Assembly (NCBI RefSeq): GCF_900112895.1
Contig: NZ_FONL01000001.1
Location: forward strand, 157,149 to 221,148
Length of the DNA stretch: 64,000 nucleotides
Direction: 5' to 3'
From: Succiniclasticum ruminis DSM 9236
GTDB lineage: Bacteria > Bacillota > Negativicutes > Acidaminococcales > Acidaminococcaceae
The notes under the pieces are model-generated. The model searched no databases. It was not told the DNA's origin and worked only from the letters and a program-made list of their open reading frames with translations. Below are positions 9,855 through 18,724 of this stretch, in pieces. Position 1 is the first letter of the stretch, and every line of letters begins with the position of its first letter. A program made the translations under genes and the position numbers.

Positions 9855-11018
9855 CTACTGTTTGCTTTCATTGCTCAGGTCGGCTTCCGTCATAGCGGCA
9901 GGTTTTACTTCGGACCCTTTATTTACTTTCTGCACGCCTTCCACCACCAGCGTCTCGTCGCCGTTCAGGCCGGCTTCCACCAGCCACAGCTTACCCACGC
10001 GGGCACCCAGCGTAACTTCTTTCATATCCACCTTATTGTCACTGCCTACGGTAAATACAAACTTTTTGTACAGCATTTCCTTTACTGCGCGCTGCGGAAT
10101 CAGCATTGCGTTTTTAACTGTACCCGCATTGGCCTGAAGACGGGCGAACATGCCCGGCATCAGCCGGTTGTCGTCATTGCTGAACCGCGCCTTTAAGGTC
10201 AGGGCACCGGTACCGCTGCCGATTTCCCGGTCAACCTGGTCTACAACACCGGCTCCGGTATAAATGCTGCCATCGGATAAAACCAGTTTCAGGTCTTCCA
10301 GGGCTTTGGCGCCGGAATCGGAATGGGCTTTGGAAAGCTGCAGGTATTCGTTTTCCGACATACTGAACTTAATCCGCACCGGATTGGTATTGCTCATGGT
10401 AGCGAGCACGGTCTGCCCGGCCGCCACAAAGTTGCCTACGGACAAATCGCTGGTACTGATCCTTCCGGAGAAAGGTGCCCTTACTTCTGTATCGCCCATA
10501 CTGATCTGCGCGTTTTCCAGAATGGCTTCATGAGCCGCAACCTGGGCCTGGGCGGAATCCCGCTGGGCCATCACCAGATCATACTGCTGTTTGGACACAG
10601 CATTCTGCTCATATAATTTTTTATAGCGTTCCGCATCCGCTGCCAGACGGTTATATTCTGTTCTTGCCGCGGCAAGGCCTGCCTGGGCATTCAAAAGGTT
10701 TGCCTTATACGTGCGCTGATCGATAGTGAACAATACCTGACCTGCTTCCACCCGGTCGCCGCCGTTAAAATACTTTCCGGTAATCTTGCCGGAAACATTC
10801 GCCGTCAGCTTCGCTTCCTGCTGGGCTTCCACAAAACCGGTAAACTCATGGACGTTAGGCGTGTCCCTCTTTATGACCTGCATAGTTTTTACAGCTACCG
10901 CAGCCGGCGCTTTCTGCTGCGCCTTCTTGTTACCGCACCCGGCAAAAACCAGCAGCCCGGAAACCGCCAACGCAACAGCTAAACTTTTTCCCCATTTCCC
11001 ACGGAAATTTCGTAACAT
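9855..11018 (-). CDS. RND efflux periplasmic adaptor, lipoprotein (AcrA-like)
   Basis: A 387-residue membrane-fusion protein that couples the RND permease to an outer-membrane channel. It has a signal peptide ending in the lipobox LVFAGC (Cys at about 28), so it should be lipid-anchored. After this come a beta-barrel/lipoyl half-motif (about 60-90), an alpha-helical hairpin rich in Ala, Arg and Gln (about 100-165), the second lipoyl half ending in APFSGRIS, and the membrane-proximal domain. The ATG follows a GGGGGG tract. It is the first gene of the pair and is preceded by a strong promoter and several palindromes, so expression of the pump is probably controlled here. Confidence 0.93.
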   Translation of the reverse strand: MLRNFRGKWGKSLAVALAVSGLLVFAGCGNKKAQQKAPAAVAVKTMQVIKRDTPNVHEFTGFVEAQQEAKLTANVSGKITGKYFNGGDRVEAGQVLFTIDQRTYKANLLNAQAGLAAARTEYNRLAADAERYKKLYEQNAVSKQQYDLVMAQRDSAQAQVAAHEAILENAQISMGDTEVRAPFSGRISTSDLSVGNFVAAGQTVLATMSNTNPVRIKFSMSENEYLQLSKAHSDSGAKALEDLKLVLSDGSIYTGAGVVDQVDREIGSGTGALTLKARFSNDDNRLMPGMFARLQANAGTVKNAMLIPQRAVKEMLYKKFVFTVGSDNKVDMKEVTLGARVGKLWLVEAGLNGDETLVVEGVQKVNKGSEVKPAAMTEADLSNESKQ

Positions 11019-11046
11019 AAATCTGATCCCCCCTGAACCGACATGC

Positions 11047-11138
11047 CTTTCATTTTCTGAAAGAGCACCTTGCTTATCAACGATTGTATTATTAATGAAG
11101 CTTTCATTCTGAATGTATTGAACGGGCGCGTTCCCGTT
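11047..11138 (-). promoter_or_regulatory. Palindrome cluster in the leader of the RND operon
   Basis: Three separate perfect inverted repeats lie between the promoter and the adaptor gene: CTTTCA-N5-TGAAAG (11047-11063), AATGAA-N3-TTCATT (11094-11108, overlapped by CATTC-T-GAATG at 11105-11115) and AACGGG-N6-CCCGTT (11121-11138). The last begins about 10 nt past the predicted transcription start. This is where a TetR- or MarR-type repressor of an efflux pump would bind. Which repeat is the operator is not known. Confidence 0.5.
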
Positions 11139-11154
11139 TTTTCAGCGTCGAAAT

Positions 11155-11183
11155 ATTCTAACAAAAAATAATTAAAAAATCAA
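11155..11183 (-). promoter_or_regulatory. Promoter of the RND operon
   Basis: Minus-strand TTGATT (11178-11183), 17 bp spacer, TAGAAT (11155-11160). It sits in an A/T-rich stretch upstream of the adaptor gene, giving a leader of about 130 nt that holds the palindromes. Confidence 0.65.
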
Positions 11184-11218
11184 ATTAAATTTGTTAAAAA
11201 ACAGTACCTGTTTTATCC

Positions 11219-12673
11219 TCATTCATCCAAAATCTTTTTGTTTTTTACAAAAGGAATCATGTCGTCCTTTTCCACCACGGCCAGATGAATGGCCTCTTCA
11301 TCCTGGAATCCCTCTTCCAGCAAACGGTCCTGCAATACAAAGTGTTTTCCGGTAAAATGCCAGAAAGCCGGTTTCGCTTCGGAAAAACAGTTATCGGGTT
11401 TTCCCACCAGGTTAATGACTTTTATAAAATCAGGATTTTTGGTGTTAAACATCTCATCTAACTTAAGATGTTCTCCGTTCTGCATATTAAAATTATAGAG
11501 TTCCCGGATCACTTCCCCTTTTTTATTCCTGCGCCCCAGTTCCAGGCTTAACAGATTCGACCCGGCGTATTTCACCTGAAACGCCCTTTCGTCTTCTTCC
11601 GGCGCCTTGGCAAACCATGCTTGCAGTTTATCATTGATTTTATTCTGCAGCTCCGGTTTTTCCTCAACCGCCACAACCGGACGACTGATTACTCGGTCCC
11701 CGATAAACGCCCTGCGGGGATAAAGCCTCCAGTTTCCTGCCCCATCAGCCCGGTTCGCGCTATCAGCATCAGGCTTAAGCAAGTCGTCCAAGGTATCCGT
11801 CAGATTTATTTCCTCCGGTATCCATTTTGCTTCTTTTTGTGCCCATCGTACCGCAAGGCGCCCCAACAGTTCCTGTCCATCGGCAGACAGTACATTTTGC
11901 TCCGTAAACAAACGTCCGTCCAGCATTGCAAGGGACGCAACCTCCGTCACCTGCGGACGCAGGTACGGCTTGGCAATACTGCCGTCTTCATTATAAAGCC
12001 GCAAGACATTTTTCGCGTTGCCGGAAAAAGATACTTTCTTTTCTGCACCGTCCGCTTCCGGCAAACTGCTTTCCACGCTAAACCGGTTATCCGGTTTGTA
12101 TTCGGCTTTTGCCGCTACGCCAAGGCTATCCGCGCCGGAGAACACTTCACACACCTGCTTATAGTCGGAAAAGTCGAGGATCCGGCAGTTCACTGCCGCG
12201 TTCTTTCCCCCCTTCGCCGCCATCAGCAGGATCTGGTCGTGGGGTTTATCTGAAATTTTGGTTTTACTGTTCTTCTGATCTGTTCCTTCACCTGTTGCTT
12301 CTTTTAATGACTCAAGAAGATTGTCAAACCGTTTCTCCGCTTCCTCTTTTCTGTCTTTTTGTTTTGCTTTTTTATTATCCTGTTTAGCTTTGGCGTTTAC
12401 CGGCATTTTTTCCAGCAGGCAATAGTAACCGCCGTCCAGATTTGCCTTCCAGGCGGTCAGCATTTTTCCTTCCCCATTCTTCACCATGATCCACAAATCG
12501 GAATAATAATTGCTGCCGGGCATTTTCTTTTCACCGGTCAGCTCCACAATCTCTTTCTGGCCGCTGCCGTCAACATCTGCTTCCACTTTAGCCAGAAGAG
12601 CTGCCTGAGCGGAAGAAAAGGGCGCCGATATCAACAGAAAAGCGCCGATTCCCGTTACTACACGTTTAAACAT
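11219..12673 (-). CDS. Exported protein with DUF3298-like C-terminal region
   Basis: A 484-residue protein with a clear Sec signal peptide (MFKRVV start, hydrophobic core, cleavage near AQA about residue 24). The middle contains a Lys/Glu-rich low-complexity stretch (about 100-140). The C-terminal third, around EHLKLDEMFNTKNPDFIKVI and FVKNKK, resembles the DUF3298 domain of anti-sigma factor RsiV and deacetylase PdaC, but no deacetylase motif is present, so I call only a resemblance. The start at 12673 follows GGAGG by 6 nt; an ATG 14 codons upstream has no such site. A TATAAT box lies at 12745-12750. Function is unknown; a periplasmic location is expected. Confidence 0.6.
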   Translation of the reverse strand: MFKRVVTGIGAFLLISAPFSSAQAALLAKVEADVDGSGQKEIVELTGEKKMPGSNYYSDLWIMVKNGEGKMLTAWKANLDGGYYCLLEKMPVNAKAKQDNKKAKQKDRKEEAEKRFDNLLESLKEATGEGTDQKNSKTKISDKPHDQILLMAAKGGKNAAVNCRILDFSDYKQVCEVFSGADSLGVAAKAEYKPDNRFSVESSLPEADGAEKKVSFSGNAKNVLRLYNEDGSIAKPYLRPQVTEVASLAMLDGRLFTEQNVLSADGQELLGRLAVRWAQKEAKWIPEEINLTDTLDDLLKPDADSANRADGAGNWRLYPRRAFIGDRVISRPVVAVEEKPELQNKINDKLQAWFAKAPEEDERAFQVKYAGSNLLSLELGRRNKKGEVIRELYNFNMQNGEHLKLDEMFNTKNPDFIKVINLVGKPDNCFSEAKPAFWHFTGKHFVLQDRLLEEGFQDEEAIHLAVVEKDDMIPFVKNKKILDE

Positions 12674-12790
12674 CGTTATCCTCCATCCTGCTGACTCCGT
12701 CAGGAGCCTGACCATTATGCAACTGACCGTTCCCGGTGTCGAATATTATATAATCGCAAATTTACAAATTCGGAAATCAAATAACATTAT

Positions 12791-13597
12791 CTATAACCCT
12801 TTATAGTCCGGTGGAACCGCAGTCAGCCACTGGCGTACCTTTTCCTTTTCACGGAACAGACTGGCATCAAACCACATGTAATAGAAGCGTGTTGCGGAAA
12901 TAATGTTATACCCGTCCTGGGCGTGGTCTGTGGTATCATATGGATCCGCTAAGATCAGTACATCATTCATCTCGTTCTTGTCGCCCAGCGTATCAAGGCC
13001 GATGATTACCCGCCAGTGACCGCCCCAGTCAACATTTTCCACCATAATGGGGATACCCCGCTTCAAGTTGTCATCCACAAACACCAAAAACTTTTCGTAG
13101 GTTTCCGGAGATCCGTCTTTTAACGCATTCTTAACCTTCCAGCCTTTTTGTTCAAAATAACGGCTCATGCCCCGGGTGTTGGTGCCGGGGTCTTTTACAC
13201 CGGCCGGATGCGTCCCCATGATTTTCGCCATTTCCATTTCCGAATCAGGCGTCTTGCCCAGAAAATGCTGCACCACCGTCAGCGCCGCAGCAGGACCGCA
13301 GGTGTAGTAAGTATGCTGCTGATGCGTTTTATATTTTTCCAGAAGCAGCAGGCTGCCGCCGGACTTCATATTATATACATCAACCTTTTTAAAATATGGT
13401 GAATCCTTCACGTCTGACTGGCCCTGCACAGAAGCCGGACCGCCTCCGTCCTTTTGCAGCAGCAGAACCATTTTGGTTGTAATTTCATCCAATACACCGG
13501 ATTGTTCTGCATTTCCGGTGTGTTTTGTACCGGTATAAAAGTTAAATACTGCAACCGCAATCAATGCGGCAGCCAGTAAAACGGCACTTTTCTTCAC
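12791..13597 (-). CDS. Exported C39-like papain-fold cysteine peptidase
   Basis: A 268-residue protein with an N-terminal signal peptide or anchor (MKKSAVLLAAALIAVAVF). The catalytic layout of the peptidase C39_2 group is visible: Cys100 in YYTCGPAAA, His194 in GGHWRVIIG and Asp218 in LADPYD. C39 enzymes cleave double-glycine leaders when fused to ABC exporters; stand-alone exported versions like this one are not well characterised and probably act on periplasmic or envelope peptides. No bacteriocin or ABC exporter gene adjoins it. It follows the cca gene by 53 bp on the same strand, and no terminator is evident between them. Confidence 0.72.
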   Translation of the reverse strand: MKKSAVLLAAALIAVAVFNFYTGTKHTGNAEQSGVLDEITTKMVLLLQKDGGGPASVQGQSDVKDSPYFKKVDVYNMKSGGSLLLLEKYKTHQQHTYYTCGPAAALTVVQHFLGKTPDSEMEMAKIMGTHPAGVKDPGTNTRGMSRYFEQKGWKVKNALKDGSPETYEKFLVFVDDNLKRGIPIMVENVDWGGHWRVIIGLDTLGDKNEMNDVLILADPYDTTDHAQDGYNIISATRFYYMWFDASLFREKEKVRQWLTAVPPDYKGL

Positions 13598-13650
13598 GGT
13601 ATCACCTTTCTTTTCGCTTCTTTTAATGAAACGTTTTAACAGGTTTGTCC

Positions 13651-15354
13651 TTATTCCGCTTTGGTAATCTTCTCCAGCTTTTTTGCCAAAGCCTGCAGCA
13701 ACGCGCCTCTTTCGTTGGGAATGCTGCCGCTTTGTACACGGGCCAGCAGATATTTCATAGCATCGCCTACGGTAAGCGGCGGTAAAACCTTTATTTCACT
13801 ACCCCGGACATGTAAATCTGAAGTGTGTACGGGCATCCGTTCACGGGCAATTCGTACGGCTTCTTCTCCCAACCGGCGGCCTTCCTCCATCACCGGTTCC
13901 TGCAGCACGCCGGCCCAGGTAGCTCCCATGTCCGCTAAAAAAACATCTGTGAGCTGGGAAAAAGCTTCCGCCATTTCCTTTTCTGTACGGAATTCACCGC
14001 CTGTGGCTTCGCTGCGGATCCAGCGCAGCAATGTATTGTTTTTATGGATCATCATGGGCGCAAAGCGCATGTGCTTCGCCACCAGCCAGCTTACCCGGCG
14101 CACAAAAGGACGGGGATAACGCAGACGGACAAGTATTGCTTCCGCCATTTTTGCGCTTTCTTTTTCGTGGCCGTGATCATTCGGATATCCGTCCGGCGTG
14201 GCTCCCCGGACCCCTGGCAGGCCTTTCGCCACATCGTGCAGCAACAGGCCCCAGCGCAACGTTAATTCCCGGGGACCGTTGTCCACTGCCGCCAGGATAT
14301 GCTCCCAGACGTTATAACAATGAAACCGGATATTCTGGGGTAAAGCCGGCAAGTGCGCCAGTTCCGGCAGCACATCCACAAACGTTTCGTTGCCCTTGTC
14401 CCTCACCCTGCACTGCGCGTTTGCCAGACCGCTGGAAAGGAACAGTGCCAGACCTTTTCCGGCTGCTTTCCCTAACAGCATTTTATCCAGTTCTGTTTTG
14501 ACGCGTTCCAGGGAAAGGTTGCGGCACCGGCTTACATCAAAGACATACCGCTTCTTCAGGTAGTACTTTGTACCGGGCTGCCCGAAGGGCAGGCCGGCTG
14601 CCGCCCCATCGTCTTGCAACAAACGGTCCCGGGATGAGCCGTCTGAACCGGGTATCGCATTGCCATGGGTCAGCTGGGCATCCGGACCCATGGTTTTCAG
14701 GTTTTCCGGAACGGTCTTCCCCGCTTTTACCATAGCAATCCGCAGATTTTGCTCCACGGTCAGGCTTGCAGAATAATCGCCAAGCACATCTTCTGCCGTA
14801 TCATTTCCTTCCACGTAAGTAAAATCCAGCTGCGCCACGAAACGGCAGGCCCGGTACATACGTAACGCGTCCTCCGCGAAACGCTTCCGGGGATTGCCTA
14901 CCGTACGAAGCACCTTTGCCTGCAAGTCCTCTTGCCCGCCATAATAGTCATACAGTTTCCCCCTGCTGTCCATGGCCATGGCGTTCACTGTAAAATCCCG
15001 GCGCGATAAATCTTCTTTTAATGTGTCGCAAAACCACACTTCCGCCGGCCGGTGGGCATCCTGCCCATAGGCATAGCGCTCATTGCGGAAGGTGGCGATT
15101 TCCAGCGAACGGCCTTCGGTTACAGCCACCACCACGCCGAAATTTTCACCCAGCTTTTCCACCAGCAAGTAATCGGCATTACGAAGAACCGCCGCAATCT
15201 GTTCCGGGCGTCCGTCAGTCGCAATATCGTAGTCCCCGGGTTCCAGCCCCAGCAGCAGGTCGCGCACCGCGCCCCCCACCACATAGGCTTCATACCCGGC
15301 CGCATTCAGTATATTCAATGTTTTCGTCACATAATCGGGAAACTGTATTTGCAT
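13651..15354 (-). CDS. cca: CCA tRNA nucleotidyltransferase with HD domain and an extra segment
   Basis: Class II nucleotidyltransferase that adds or repairs the CCA end of tRNAs. The head domain has VVGGAVRDLLLG and the metal-binding GDYDIATD; RRDFTVNAMA follows. A C-terminal HD domain (LLHDVAKG, then HGHEKESA) suggests phosphohydrolase activity. The protein has 567 residues, clearly longer than the usual 400-460. About 60 residues (roughly 210-270, rich in Gly, Asp and Ser) separate the TVEQNLRIA and SLERVKTELDKML helices that are normally close together, so an insertion in the neck region explains most of the excess. A poly(A) polymerase role cannot be excluded by sequence alone. Confidence 0.85.
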   Translation of the reverse strand: MQIQFPDYVTKTLNILNAAGYEAYVVGGAVRDLLLGLEPGDYDIATDGRPEQIAAVLRNADYLLVEKLGENFGVVVAVTEGRSLEIATFRNERYAYGQDAHRPAEVWFCDTLKEDLSRRDFTVNAMAMDSRGKLYDYYGGQEDLQAKVLRTVGNPRKRFAEDALRMYRACRFVAQLDFTYVEGNDTAEDVLGDYSASLTVEQNLRIAMVKAGKTVPENLKTMGPDAQLTHGNAIPGSDGSSRDRLLQDDGAAAGLPFGQPGTKYYLKKRYVFDVSRCRNLSLERVKTELDKMLLGKAAGKGLALFLSSGLANAQCRVRDKGNETFVDVLPELAHLPALPQNIRFHCYNVWEHILAAVDNGPRELTLRWGLLLHDVAKGLPGVRGATPDGYPNDHGHEKESAKMAEAILVRLRYPRPFVRRVSWLVAKHMRFAPMMIHKNNTLLRWIRSEATGGEFRTEKEMAEAFSQLTDVFLADMGATWAGVLQEPVMEEGRRLGEEAVRIARERMPVHTSDLHVRGSEIKVLPPLTVGDAMKYLLARVQSGSIPNERGALLQALAKKLEKITKAE

Positions 15355-15413
15355 GTTACATTCTTGTCCTTAAACTCGTTATCTATTAATTATAACATAC
15401 ATTTTGCGTAAAA

Positions 15414-15446
15414 AACAAAAAACCGTCAGTATGTACTGACGGTTTT
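15414..15446 (-). terminator. Terminator of the leuCDB operon
   Basis: A perfect 11-13 bp stem (AACCGTCAGTA/TACTGACGGTT, two-base loop, 15421-15444) is followed on the minus strand by TTTTGTTTTTT. It lies 33 bp after the leuB stop codon. Confidence 0.92.
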
Positions 15447-15478
15447 GATTGAAATTAATGCGTAAAAAGACTACAGTC

Positions 15479-16552
15479 TTACGCTTCCAGCAGCGCTTTG
15501 GCTACCAGCTCGCCCATCTCCTGGGTGTTGACCTTCGTCATGCCCTCGCCAAACAGGTCTGCCGTGCGGTACCCCGCTTCGTATACCTTGTCAACGGCTG
15601 CTTCCACCGCGTCTGCAGCTGCCTGCTGGTCCAGGGAATAACGGAACAGCATAGCTGCGGAAAGGATGGTGCCCGTAGGATTGGCAATGCCCTGCCCCGC
15701 GATATCCGGCGCGCTGCCGTGGATGGGCTCATAGAGACCGGTGCCGTCGCCCAGGCTGGCGCTGGGTAAAAGGCCGATGGAACCGCCCAGCACGGACGCT
15801 TCGTCCGACAGGATGTCGCCGAAAATATTATTGGTCAGCACCACGTCAAACTGGCCGGGATTCAGTACCAGCTGCATAGCGCAGTTATCTACATACAGAT
15901 GGTTCAGTTCGATTTCCGGATATTCCTTTGCCTGCATTTCCGTAACGATGCGGCGCCACATGCGGGATTCCGCCAGCACGTTGGCCTTGTCCACGGAGGT
16001 TACCTTGCCCCGGCGTACTTTAGCCGCTTCAAAGGCTTTCCGGGCAATCCGTTCCACTTCCGGGCGGGTGTAGAGGTCAACATCTGACGCAGTCTCCACG
16101 CCGTCGACCATAGCCGCTTCATTATGGGTACCGAAGTAAATGCCGCCGGTGAGTTCACGGACAATCAGCAGGTCCGTATTTTCTACCCGTTCCGGTTTTA
16201 ACGGAGACAAATGCGCCGTAAACTTGCTTACCTTCATGGGACGCAGGTTGCAGTACAGGCCTAAATCTTTACGGATGCGCAGCAGGCCTTTTTCCGGACG
16301 GATGGACGGATCCACGTTATCCCATTTGGGTCCGCCTACCGCGCCTAACAGCACCGCATCCGCCGCTTTGGCGGATTTTTGCGTCACTTCCGGATAGGGG
16401 TCATTATACGCATCAATGGCGCAGCCACCCAGCAGCTGATGGTCGTATTCCAATGCAAAGCCGAACTTTTTGGCCGCCGCGTCCATAACTTTTACAGTAG
16501 CAGTTACAATTTCCGGACCGATGCCGTCGCCCGGCAATAACGTGATTTTCAT
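15479..16552 (-). CDS. leuB: 3-isopropylmalate dehydrogenase
   Basis: NAD-dependent oxidative decarboxylation of 3-isopropylmalate, third step of leucine synthesis, in the cytoplasm. The 357-residue protein starts with [15 protein letters not shown] and contains the conserved [10 protein letters not shown], the substrate-binding [10 protein letters not shown], the DKANVL motif and the NAD-binding [12 protein letters not shown]. Length is standard. It is the last gene of leuCDB, 86 bp after leuD, and is followed by a strong terminator. Expression should follow the leucine T-box in front of leuC. Confidence 0.97.
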   Translation of the reverse strand: MKITLLPGDGIGPEIVTATVKVMDAAAKKFGFALEYDHQLLGGCAIDAYNDPYPEVTQKSAKAADAVLLGAVGGPKWDNVDPSIRPEKGLLRIRKDLGLYCNLRPMKVSKFTAHLSPLKPERVENTDLLIVRELTGGIYFGTHNEAAMVDGVETASDVDLYTRPEVERIARKAFEAAKVRRGKVTSVDKANVLAESRMWRRIVTEMQAKEYPEIELNHLYVDNCAMQLVLNPGQFDVVLTNNIFGDILSDEASVLGGSIGLLPSASLGDGTGLYEPIHGSAPDIAGQGIANPTGTILSAAMLFRYSLDQQAAADAVEAAVDKVYEAGYRTADLFGEGMTKVNTQEMGELVAKALLEA

Positions 16553-16638
16553 AACCGACAGTCTCCTTGTCTTTGTACTTTTATGTATTCAGCCAGACAG
16601 CGTAAGGCAAAGTCGGGATGACTTCGCCTTTGCTTTTA

Positions 16639-17118
16639 TTATGCCTGCGTTTTTGCGTAATTAACCAGGCCGCCGCAGTCTGCGATTTTCTGGCAGAAGT
16701 CCGGCAGCGGTTTTGTTTTGATGACCAGGTTTTTATTCACAATTCTGATTTCGCCGGTCTTCAGGTCCACTTCCACATCGTCGCCCTTTTCAATCTTTTC
16801 CACCTCTGCGCCAATCTCCAGAACCGGCAGGCCGATGTTGATGGCATTGCGGTAGAAGATACGGGCAAAGCTGTCCGCGATGATGCACTTGATGCCTTTT
16901 ACTTTGATTACCACGGGGGCGTGCTCACGGGATGAGCCGCAGCCGAAATTCTTACCTGCCACCATGATCTCATCTTTTTTCACATTGGGGGCAAAAGTTG
17001 TGTCAATATCTTCCATGGCGTGTTCCGCCAGTTCGTTGAAGTCAGAAATATTCAGGTAACGGGCCGGGATAATAACATCCGTATCCACATGATCCCCATA
17101 ACGCCAGATCTTGCTCAT
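16639..17118 (-). CDS. leuD: 3-isopropylmalate dehydratase small subunit
   Basis: Small (swivel-domain) subunit of isopropylmalate isomerase. The 159-residue length and the [16 protein letters not shown] and [11 protein letters not shown] motifs identify the short form typical of Firmicutes and archaea rather than the roughly 200-residue enterobacterial form. Its ATG overlaps the leuC stop codon in an ATGA junction, which suggests translational coupling to make equal amounts of the two subunits. Confidence 0.96.
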   Translation of the reverse strand: MSKIWRYGDHVDTDVIIPARYLNISDFNELAEHAMEDIDTTFAPNVKKDEIMVAGKNFGCGSSREHAPVVIKVKGIKCIIADSFARIFYRNAINIGLPVLEIGAEVEKIEKGDDVEVDLKTGEIRIVNKNLVIKTKPLPDFCQKIADCGGLVNYAKTQA

Positions 17119-18377
17119 CCTAATACCTCCTCTGCCGAAGCGATGTAACCTTTTACCGCGCTGGCTGCCGCCGTGTAGGGACTGGCCAGATACACTTCAC
17201 TGTCCACATGACCCATACGCCCGCGGAAATTCCGGTTTGTGGTGGAAACACAGCGTTCGCCTGCCGCCAGGATTCCCATATAGCCTCCCAGGCAGGGGCC
17301 GCAGGTCGGTGTGGAAACCGCCGCGCCTGCATTGATGAAAATATCCACGTAGCCTAAGCGGATGGCTTCCTGGTAAATTTCCTGGGTCGCCGGGATGATG
17401 ATGCAGCGGACGTTCTCGTTCACTTTATGATCTTTCAGCACTTCCGCAGCCTGGGCGATGTCTTCCAGCCGCCCATTGGTACAAGAGCCTACAACCACCT
17501 GATCGATCTTGATATGGTGGGATTCACTGACGGGATGGGTATTTTCCGGCAGGTGCGGATACGAAGTTACGGGTACCAGTTTGGACAGGTCAATCTGTAC
17601 GACCCGGTCATATACTGCGTCCGGATCTGCTTCCACCGCCATCCAGGGGCGGGTCACCCTGCCTTTCAGGAAGGCTTCCGTCTTGGCGTCCACCGGGAAG
17701 ATGCCGTTCTTGCCACCTGCCTCAATGGCCATGTTGCAGATGGTGAAACGGTCGGACATATCCAGTTCCGCTACGCCGGGGCCGGTAAATTCCAGACTCT
17801 GGTAACGGGCGCCGTCCACGCCGATCATGCCGATGAGGGTCAGGATCAGGTCTTTGCCTTTTACATATTTGGGCATTTTGCCGGTAAGTTCCACCTTAAT
17901 GGCAGCAGGAACCTTGAACCAGGTTGTGCCGCTGGCCATGGCGCAGCCGATATCCGTCTGGCCCATGCCGGTAGACAGAGCATTTAATGCGCCGTAGGTG
18001 CAGGTGTGGGAATCCGCGCCGATGACAATCTCGCCGGGAGCCACCAGACCCTTGTCCGGCAGCAGCGCATGTTCGATGCCCATGCGCCCCACTTCAAAGT
18101 AATTAGTAATGTTATGCTTTCTGGCGAAATCACGCATCTGTTTGCACAGAGTAGCGGATTTGATATCCTTGCAGGGAGAAAAATGATCCGGCACCAGCGC
18201 GATTTTATCTTTATCAAACACCGGGCGCCCAATCTTTTCAAATTCATTGATCGCCGGCGGACCGGTAATATCATTTGCCAGGATCAGATCCACCTGGGAA
18301 ACCAGCAGGTCCCCGGCCTCCACAAAATCCCGCCCTACATGCATGGCGAGAATTTTCTGTGTCATTGTCATGCCCAT
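17115..18377 (-). CDS. leuC: 3-isopropylmalate dehydratase large subunit
   Basis: Catalytic 4Fe-4S subunit of isopropylmalate isomerase (420 residues). The three cluster ligands are visible in VVGSCTNGR and PTCGPC, and the aconitase-type signature [16 protein letters not shown] is present. The start at 18377 is chosen because it follows GAGGAGGGG by 6 nt; the reading frame stays open 33 codons further upstream, but that extension would translate the T-box antiterminator and terminator and must be rejected. It is the first gene of leuCDB and is directly preceded by the leucine T-box leader. Confidence 0.96.
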   Translation of the reverse strand: MGMTMTQKILAMHVGRDFVEAGDLLVSQVDLILANDITGPPAINEFEKIGRPVFDKDKIALVPDHFSPCKDIKSATLCKQMRDFARKHNITNYFEVGRMGIEHALLPDKGLVAPGEIVIGADSHTCTYGALNALSTGMGQTDIGCAMASGTTWFKVPAAIKVELTGKMPKYVKGKDLILTLIGMIGVDGARYQSLEFTGPGVAELDMSDRFTICNMAIEAGGKNGIFPVDAKTEAFLKGRVTRPWMAVEADPDAVYDRVVQIDLSKLVPVTSYPHLPENTHPVSESHHIKIDQVVVGSCTNGRLEDIAQAAEVLKDHKVNENVRCIIIPATQEIYQEAIRLGYVDIFINAGAAVSTPTCGPCLGGYMGILAAGERCVSTTNRNFRGRMGHVDSEVYLASPYTAAASAVKGYIASAEEVLG

Positions 18378-18407
18378 AAGAAACCCCTCCTCAAAAATTA
18401 TAATTAA

Positions 18408-18660
18408 AAATTGAAAAGCCCCTGCCTGTTTCCAGACAGGGGCGAATTGTATCGCGGTACCACCCTGATTTATCACTCATTGGATTCCGGTCTTTTCAAC
18501 CGGGCGGTTAACGCACGCTGACGTTGCCCGCTACTTTTTTCACAGGCAAAGCTCCCGGACGAGATGGTCTTTATCCGGGAAAAGCTCGCACCAGCCGCTT
18601 TTTCTCTGAACGCCTTCCAAAAACCAGTTTCCGTTCATTGCATTTAACACATTATTCATG
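18408..18660 (-). promoter_or_regulatory. T-box leader, leucine specific (specifier CUC)
   Basis: The leader of leuCDB has the full T-box layout on the minus strand. Stem I carries AGAGA (18603-18607) and the GGTG-type distal motif. A CTC triplet at 18561-18563, followed by a purine and ten bases before the closing AGC, is in the specifier position and reads leucine. The antiterminator core AGGGTGGTACCGCG is at 18453-18466. The terminator is GCCCCTGTCTG/CAGGCAGGGGC with a T tract (18408-18444). Uncharged tRNA-Leu with a GAG anticodon should stabilise the antiterminator and switch the operon on when leucine is short. The 347-bp gap between leuC and the purine permease gene is filled by this leader and its promoter. 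Confidence 0.93.
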
Positions 18661-18675
18661 TTAATGTACTATTTC

Positions 18676-18704
18676 ATTATCCTAAAAATGTAATAATAAG
18701 TCAA
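18676..18704 (-). promoter_or_regulatory. Promoter of the leuCDB T-box transcript
   Basis: Minus-strand TTGACT (18699-18704), 17 bp spacer, GATAAT (18676-18681), just after the stop codon of the upstream permease gene. Confidence 0.75.
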
Positions 18705-18724
18705 GGTTTTTTTAGCAACGCCGG

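Noticed and set aside
8334..10196. A 620-codon open frame on the plus strand opposite the RND genes
   Set aside because: It is antisense to two intact, well-conserved genes, is rich in His, Arg and Gln with no recognisable motif, and has no ribosome binding site. It is a by-product of codon bias in the real genes.
12791..13597. Bacteriocin-processing role for the C39-like peptidase
   Set aside because: No double-glycine leader gene, immunity gene or peptidase-containing ABC exporter lies nearby, and the protein is a stand-alone exported domain.
18378..18476. N-terminal extension of leuC by 33 codons
   Set aside because: It would translate the T-box antiterminator and terminator; the ATG at 18377 has a strong ribosome binding site.
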